Shown here in pieces: positions 58,242 to 64,000 of a stretch of 64,000 nt of DNA. The translations under genes were made by a program, and so were the position numbers. The stretch comes from Ailanthus altissimus. Its lineage: Eukaryota > Streptophyta > Magnoliopsida > Sapindales > Simaroubaceae. The notes below the pieces were generated by a model, which saw only the letters and a program-made list of their open reading frames with translations, had not been told where the DNA came from and searched no databases. Position 1 is the first letter of the stretch. Every line of letters starts with the position of its first letter. Location of the stretch: contig OX327690.1 in NCBI GenBank assembly GCA_946807835.1, positions 16,836,501 to 16,900,500 of the forward strand, in the 5' to 3' direction.

Positions 58242-60469
58242 AGTTAGGGTCAATGCCTACGTGTCATCCTGAATGTACATATACTTGTGTATTTATACAA
58301 GTGTACATTCCAATTAAATCGTTAATACTCATTTATATGGTACTATGTAATGTAACGTTACATACATTGTACGATCTAAAGGAGTTCAGATTAGATCTAA
58401 AAGAGTTTAAATAAAGGCTTATAGTTAGCCACACTGAGAGATATAAATGTTATATGTTAGCACAGTTAAATGTTAGCTGGTTATAATACTCAGCAGATCC
58501 AAGAGTTGGAGTCTTGTCTGTAATGGGACATAGACCTGGGAATATACTAGTAACTGCATAGTTGCAAGAGTTACAATCGGGTGCTAGAAAATGTTAATTG
58601 CGCAAGTATGTTCTCAAATAATTGTCCCTAATCTATTTTTACCGATGCGGGTCTATCAGTGGATACCTTTTTATATAGATCAGCATATGTCGTACCTATA
58701 AGGTATAGATAGTCGTTCCTAGCCGACTGTGAGATTTGAGCTCGTATTGATAAATGAGTATCCAGTTAGGACTGGATATAGGACAAACTCATGAGGGCCT
58801 CCTATAGACACCCTATATAAGGCGTCAACGTAGAGTCCTCTCAAGTATAGTAGTATATGTGGTCCTTTGACCTGAGTGCCACGGTGGGCTTGTAAATGAT
58901 CCACCATACTTTAGTTCCACGCATGTCACAGACCTTTCATAGTGTGACCGCTGGGTGTCACTGGGTATGGTCTGATGCTTATGGAGTTTGGTGTATATAG
59001 ATATGGGATCCCTTAGCTCGCATAGGGAGTTAGATATCCAGATGTTTTGAGACTGTATCTCAAAAAATCTTGTAGCTACAAGTATTAATCCTGAGAAAAA
59101 GTTCTCTCAGGGTAGAACAATATGGCAAAGAAGTTTACACATATTGTTTAGTGAAATACGAGTTTGGAGATAAGATATGGATGAGCACAAGAGGATTTAA
59201 TGGTGATGATTTATATCTCCGAACATCTAGGATATCATGACGGAAAGACTATACGTATGCATTGTAACCTCAGTTTGTATGGTTCAATGCGCTGATTTGT
59301 ATATCCGTGACGTGTACGTGGGGCATTGCTCACGGACTCATAGAATAGTTCCATTTGACGAATCGGGCATAGGACCTAGGAAATCCTGCAATATGGAATG
59401 TACTTGTTGTGCATTAAGGCAGCGTGCCGAATTAAAGTGTTTAATCCAGCAATATTTAGCAATACCACAGAAATGCACGCGTATTTGTATTTAAGTGTTA
59501 AATACAATAATTAGTCAATAATTGTTATTTACTAATTGTATGACACATGGCGTATTGTGGACCCTCGGTTGAGTTTACCCAACTGTGGAATTTGGTGGGA
59601 CCCACTAGGGGTAGAATTGATAACTATTCATGAAGGGTAAAATGGTCATTTCACACATTGATTATTTAATTATTAAATAATCAAAATATCTAAAATAAAA
59701 TATTGTATTATATATTATTTTATTATATAATATTATTAAATTAAATAATGCTTATTAGTTGCAAGCATTATTTATTTGCTATTATTATTTAATATAATAA
59801 TATTATTTATTCCATAAATGTGGCTTTTGGAATATTATAATATATAATATTATTATTTTAATAAATGTGAGATATATATGTGAAATTGTGTGTGAGTGTC
59901 AGCAATTTTCAAATGGAATGAAAATTGAATTATTTCAATTTCATTGTGCCGAAAAAAGAGAAACGAAAATGGAGAAGAAAAAAAAAGAAAGAAATGATGC
60001 CGAGAGAAGAAAAGAAGAAGAAGGAAGAGAAAAAAAATAAAGGGAAAAATGAAATTGTTTCATTTTTTTCTATGGTGTTATGGGAAGTAATTATGAATTG
60101 CTTCATTCTCTATTTTTATCCTTTTAGAGAAAATAATAAAAACACACACACGGCCATTTTGGGGATTAAGAGTTAATCTCGTGCTAGATATAGTGTTGTT
60201 ATTCTAGCTCACCAAGCCCACCGAGTTGGTGACTAGAACTATCCACGAGTTGGTCTTCATGTAGACTCCGAAGAAATACGTGTATAACGTTACACGTTGA
60301 AGTGAGCTCTCTACACTATTAATATATTAATGTGATTAATATATTTATTTGTTGTGTTTATTGTTTAATTTACATGCTTTCGTCGTGTGCAAATTCGTAT
60401 ATGATACGTATTTTAGGCAATAGACACAATTGCACATGCATACACCCATATATATTAGATTCCCTGACA
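58242..60469 (+). mobile_element. Solo LTR of the long-LTR copia superfamily (2228 bp) in copia C
   Basis: TSD AATTC (58237-58241) / GATTC (60470-60474). It starts AGTTAGGGTCAATGCCTACG (first base changed) and ends GATTCCCTGACA, colinear with K's LTR. No internal region. The AT-rich part 59690-59870 and the purine-rich run at 59955-60055 (which yields the lysine-rich ORF 59925-60176) replace the TTAAC tract of the others. ORFs in it are not supported. Confidence 0.9.
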
Positions 60470-60474
60470 GATTC

Positions 60475-60860
60475 ACCTTGGGATATGTGTTCACTTTAAG
60501 TGGTAGGGTTATAAGTTGAAGAAGTGCAAAACATTCATTGCAGACTCCATTATGGGAACTAAATATATAACTACATTTGAAGCTGTAAAAGAGGCTGTAT
60601 AGGTCTTGAAGTTCCTCTAAAATTTGAGGTGGTACCTAGTGCTTTTAAGGAACCGAGATACCATAAGAGAAGAAAATATATTAAGAGAAAATAATATTTA
60701 GTAAGGGTGTTTTATGCAAATAGTGTGGTCATGATATTCAAGAATGCGTAAGTAGATAATCTAGTTGATCCATTTATCAAAGTCATCATTAGCAAAAAGT
60801 TTTGAAACTCGTATGAATGATATAGGGATTCAATAGATACTCGACATACTTTAGGGCAAA
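60475..60860 (+). pseudogene. Copia C RNase H and C-terminus
   Basis: GYVFTLSGRVISWKKCK, then FIADSIMGTKYITTFEAVKEAV (catalytic Glu position changed), ENILREN-like and NLVDPFIKVIISKKF sequences follow the copia RNase H order. Stops break it. It follows directly from 58241 when the solo LTR is removed. Confidence 0.85.
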
Positions 60861-60868
60861 AGAGCGAT

Positions 60869-61330
60869 TATTAGATATGTAATATTATTTTATGCCCTTA
60901 AAGCATGTGTAATAATATTTTATTTAATTAATAAAAGTTTATTCATACATATGATTAGACATACATTGATGAACCCATATTTATAAAGCATGAGATCTAT
61001 GTATTAGGCATATAATACTAATACAGAGGTATGAGTTACAAGTGTTTTATAAATTAAATTATGTTCACAACCATTAATGAAAAATGGTATTTTATTATGT
61101 AAGGTTGTAGTTTTTCTACTTCTTATAGTGGATGATTTACCTTGATCATCAAAGTAGAGACTTCGAATAGAAAAACTAAATGTCATTAATCTTAATTCGT
61201 AAAAGCTTTAATAAGCTTGATTGATCTTAATCATAAGAAAATAATGAACTTACATTCATGTGTTATATCTTTTGAATTATCACAAAGTAAGATCCATAGA
61301 AACGGTCAAAACTTTGATATCTTAGAGATA
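60869..61330 (+). repeat. Copia C 3' LTR, start recognised
   Basis: After the purine-rich AGGGCAAAAGAGCGAT comes TATTAGATATG (decayed TGTTAGATATG), then CCCTTAAAGCATGTGTAATA and TTAATAAAAGTTTATTCATA, typical of the LTR start of this copia type. The end could not be fixed; the coordinate is a guess. Minus ORF 61004-61186 is not supported. Confidence 0.5.
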
Positions 61331-62960
61331 TAATAGTTCTTTCCAAATATTTTTACGAATCCATTTTTTTAATCTAGAAGTACATTTTTTTGGAACTACC
61401 ATTCAAAAAATAAAATGTTATTCATTGATAAAATTGGATGTGAAAGACATCGAGGCAGCATAAGCAGCTGAATCTAAAGAGGAGAAGTAGTCAAGAGATA
61501 GAACCAATTCGACGAAATGAAAGGTAGGCACTACTATTTCATACGAAGAAGAGGAGCAGTGAGTAGTGTCTCTTTTTCAATAGGGTAGGAAGAACAAGAG
61601 GCTTCCTCAACTCAATGTAACAATTAAGTTTAGCCTGTTTATCTAGCTTAAAATTAGCCGATTGAAGAGAGTTCTAACTATTAAACTATTATGGCTACGA
61701 AAGGAACTAAGTATTGCCCTAAAGGAAGGGTAGGACTAATCTTCTTTCTTTAGAGTAAGGTTGTAAGAACATATATTTGTAAGATGGAATCCACTAAATA
61801 ATATCCACCTAAACTGTTTGCAATACTAGATTATTTGAATATGTGGTCGCAGTTTATTCAATAAGTTATTTATTGAATAATAATATTTGTTTATGAATTT
61901 ATTTATAAATATAGGCATATTAAAAATGATCATTACAGCATTCAATGACTTATGGGCAAATAAATAATTAAAAAGGTAAGACATTTTTTCAACAGCCTAA
62001 CTTTAATTATGAACATAAATTATATGGTCAATTAAGTTATTATTATTGGTCTAAAGACTAAGACTAGCTCAATTAAAAATAGTTTTAGTTAAATAGATTT
62101 TTATTTATTAACATAAGTTACTAGTGTACAACTCTTAACTTTAAGTGGAATAGTCTATAGTTAATTTAGAAGAATCGGTGGGAATAAGATGACTAAATTA
62201 GGCTTTTGAAGTTAGAGTTAGGATGCACATGAGTTTTATAGTCCCTCTACTAATTCAAATTCTAATCAAACTTTAAATTTCTAATCATAATTTAATTTTA
62301 AATATCTAAGGGAGATTTCTATATATATGAGAGGAATGGAGTAGAAAAGAAAAACAACCATAATTATAAGAATATTGTTTTATGTATTCTTACGTAGAAA
62401 ATGAATTTAATTACTACTTTTCTTTTAAATTTGAGTATTAGTAATTTTAAAAAAAATTAAGAAAATATTCACGTGTCCACACGTATACATTTGAAAATTA
62501 AAGATAGTAGAAAATATTACAGCCGATCAATTTAAAATTTACCAAAATGAGAAATTGAATGATAATCTTTTATTCTTATATATATAATTATGAATAAAAC
62601 GATCTAATTTTAGTTGTATTTATTTAATTAAATAAAAAAAAATATTTTATACCAACAAATATTCATGAAATCTCTCTCAATGAAATCTTGGATGCTCCTA
62701 GAGTATCATTTGATCTATATCTTAAAATTAATGTGATTCTATATTAATTAATTCATTGTGTAACACACAAAAAATATTGTGGTATTTTGTCATTTACATA
62801 CCATTTTCGAGTTTCTTTTTTCTTGTTTTATAATCTATTAGGAATAATATAGGGTGAATTATAGTCTCCAAAAAGAGGTTCAAAATTAAGAAACTTTAAT
62901 TTTTAGATATCATATCACATCCGTAATATTACCTCTTATGATCAACATTATTATTCCAAA
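61331..62960. other. No gene recognised
   Basis: A purine-rich stretch of more even composition (about 61445-61745) stands out from AT-rich neighbours but has no long frame. The rest is AT-rich with stops in all frames and no repeat edges I can define. Confidence 0.4.
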
Positions 62961-63269
62961 ATATGACATTTAGACGATGAAAATTGAGTAAATAGTACTA
63001 TTACACTTACAAAATTAAGATATAAAACAACACAAGGAACCTATTTGTAGTTTTTGCAAGTCTGCAGAATCATCTAGCAAAAGTTAGTTGATGCAGTTAC
63101 ATCAGTTAGTTATAGAAATTCGTGGGAAATTTTGTTACATAAAAAAATAAATAACAACTTCGATTTCATTGGGTCCCATGGTAAATCCACGTCAGCTACT
63201 CAGCCTAGTTTAGTTTGCTCATCCACGTCATATTTTGACTCCACACTAATACAAACCTTCTTGCTTTCA
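62961..63269 (-). repeat. Probable 3' LTR of copia J, start part
   Basis: On the minus strand TGAAAGCAAGAAGG begins right after the purine tract GTTTGAGATGGGGA. Further on, GCAGACTTGCAAAAACTACA, then CCTTGTGTTGTTTTATATC, resembles the transcription start/polyadenylation area of small copia LTRs. The left end is uncertain. Confidence 0.45.
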
Positions 63270-63283
63270 TCCCCATCTCAAAC

Positions 63284-64000
63284 TAAAGTAGCAAGAAACT
63301 AATTTGAGTTTGCTAGCTAAAACCTGAAAGCGTGAAAGAAGTAATGTTTTAGTAATTATATCTGCAATATGATTAGTGATTGGAATATAGCCAACTTCAA
63401 CACCATATCATGCACAAATTGTATATTTACTTCGACATGCTATGTGTGATTGTCAAATACAAGATTGACAGTTAAGGCAACTGCTCCTTAATTATCACAC
63501 TAAATATTAGGAATTTTGTGCAACTCTAAAACAAGTTCAGAAAACAACGACTAAAATAAATAAATTTCAGCTGTATCTTGGCCAAAGCTTGATATTCAGA
63601 TTGAGAAATAAATTTTTATTTTTGAAAACTCCAAAAACCAAGTTACTAGTAAGAAAAAAACACAATAACAACTTATTGATTTGCAACCATCTTCATCATA
63701 TGCCCAATCAATATTAGTGAATACAACTAAATTCATATGTTTGCTAGGATCACGATCAAAGCAAGATAATTTATTCCTTGCAAATATTGCAATATACACT
63801 TAAAACATTGCCAATAAACATCTATGGTGAAGATAAATAATGTTAAGTTTGTAACTACATAAGACAATTGAGGCCTAGTGCGAATCATATATTGAAGAAG
63901 TGCACCTAACATTTCTTTAAAGAGTGACATCCTTGAAAACCAAACCCGATTGTTTGTTTAGTTTAACACTTGAACTCATTAGTGTTGGACAAGCTTTTGT
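63284..64000 (-). pseudogene. Copia J reverse transcriptase tail and RNase H relic, continues off the window
   Basis: On the minus strand: GALLQYMIRTRPQLSYVVTN, then VYWQCFKCILQYLQG (end of reverse transcriptase), MNLVVFTNIDWAYDEDGCKS (first RNase H Asp), an EYQAL-type Glu block, a CDN/AVALT-like third Asp region, KHVEVNIQFVHD, and an RFQVLASKLKLV-like C-terminal tail. This is a third copia lineage, different from F and K. Frameshifts at several points; the ORFs at 63596-63799 and 63733-63930 are two pieces of it in different frames. Confidence 0.88.

Larger units (their letters stand above)
45302..61330 (+). mobile_element. Copia relic C, host of K and two solo LTRs
   Basis: A Ty1/copia of another lineage than K. 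Pieces: gag and protease (45302-45803), integrase to reverse transcriptase (46297-48200), end of reverse transcriptase (57818-58241), RNase H (60470-60860) and the start of a 3' LTR (about 60869). The pieces rejoin across each insertion. The left end is a truncation against E. The right end is approximate. Confidence 0.8.

Noticed and set aside
59925..60176. Lysine-rich ORF in the solo LTR
   Set aside because: The basic run comes from a low-complexity GA-rich tract; no homologue in the sister LTRs.

Overview
The window is flowering-plant nuclear DNA made almost wholly of nested transposable elements. Several primer sites match the 3' end of plant initiator tRNA-Met, and Ty1/copia, Ty3/gypsy chromovirus, hAT and L1-type LINE sequences are all present. 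I found no host protein gene, tRNA or rRNA. The species cannot be told from the sequence.

Left and middle (about 1-39 kb) form one layered nest that target-site duplications (TSDs) and rejoined reading frames let me unpick. The oldest layer is a minus-strand copia relic ('F'), in three pieces (3030-3207, 6278-6615, 35678-38942). A short non-coding LTR element ('H', 3213-6272, TSD ATAAA) sits in its RNase H end and holds a minus-strand gypsy-type LTR ('I'). A hAT transposon (6624-35669, perfect 8-bp TSD TATCAAAG, transposase relic on the minus strand) sits in F's reverse transcriptase/RNase H region. Inside the hAT is a long-LTR copia relic ('B', 7221-33708). In B's 5' LTR is a chromovirus (7779-26231), in whose 3' LTR is a second long-LTR copia ('A', 10750-25988). 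A's 5' LTR carries a gypsy-type solo LTR (11402-12889) and its 3' LTR a LINE (20796-24911). The LINE is split by a minus-strand solo copia LTR (21114-23462). The deepest path has seven layers.

The right part (42-61 kb) starts with a truncated long-LTR copia ('E', 42043-45301) abutting a different copia relic ('C', 45302 to about 61.3 kb). C is interrupted by a chromovirus solo LTR (45804-46296), a nearly intact young copia ('K', 48206-57812, TSD AGAAG) and another solo LTR (58242-60469). K has two 2170-bp LTRs differing at only 7 positions and an open 1316-codon Gag-Pol frame. Yet one zinc-knuckle cysteine is serine, the integrase HHCC finger has a tyrosine for a cysteine, and a conserved reverse transcriptase alanine is valine. 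The window ends in a minus-strand copia relic ('J').

K, A, B, E and two solo LTRs are one superfamily with unusually long LTRs (2.1-2.5 kb), a TTAAC/GTTAA-rich LTR tract, a 1.1-1.4 kb leader with a GC-rich CAGCGC-type repeat block, and a 20-odd-base leader motif present in three or four copies. This leader architecture is the least explained and most interesting signal. A and B share one gag deletion, which suggests a non-autonomous lineage moved in trans.
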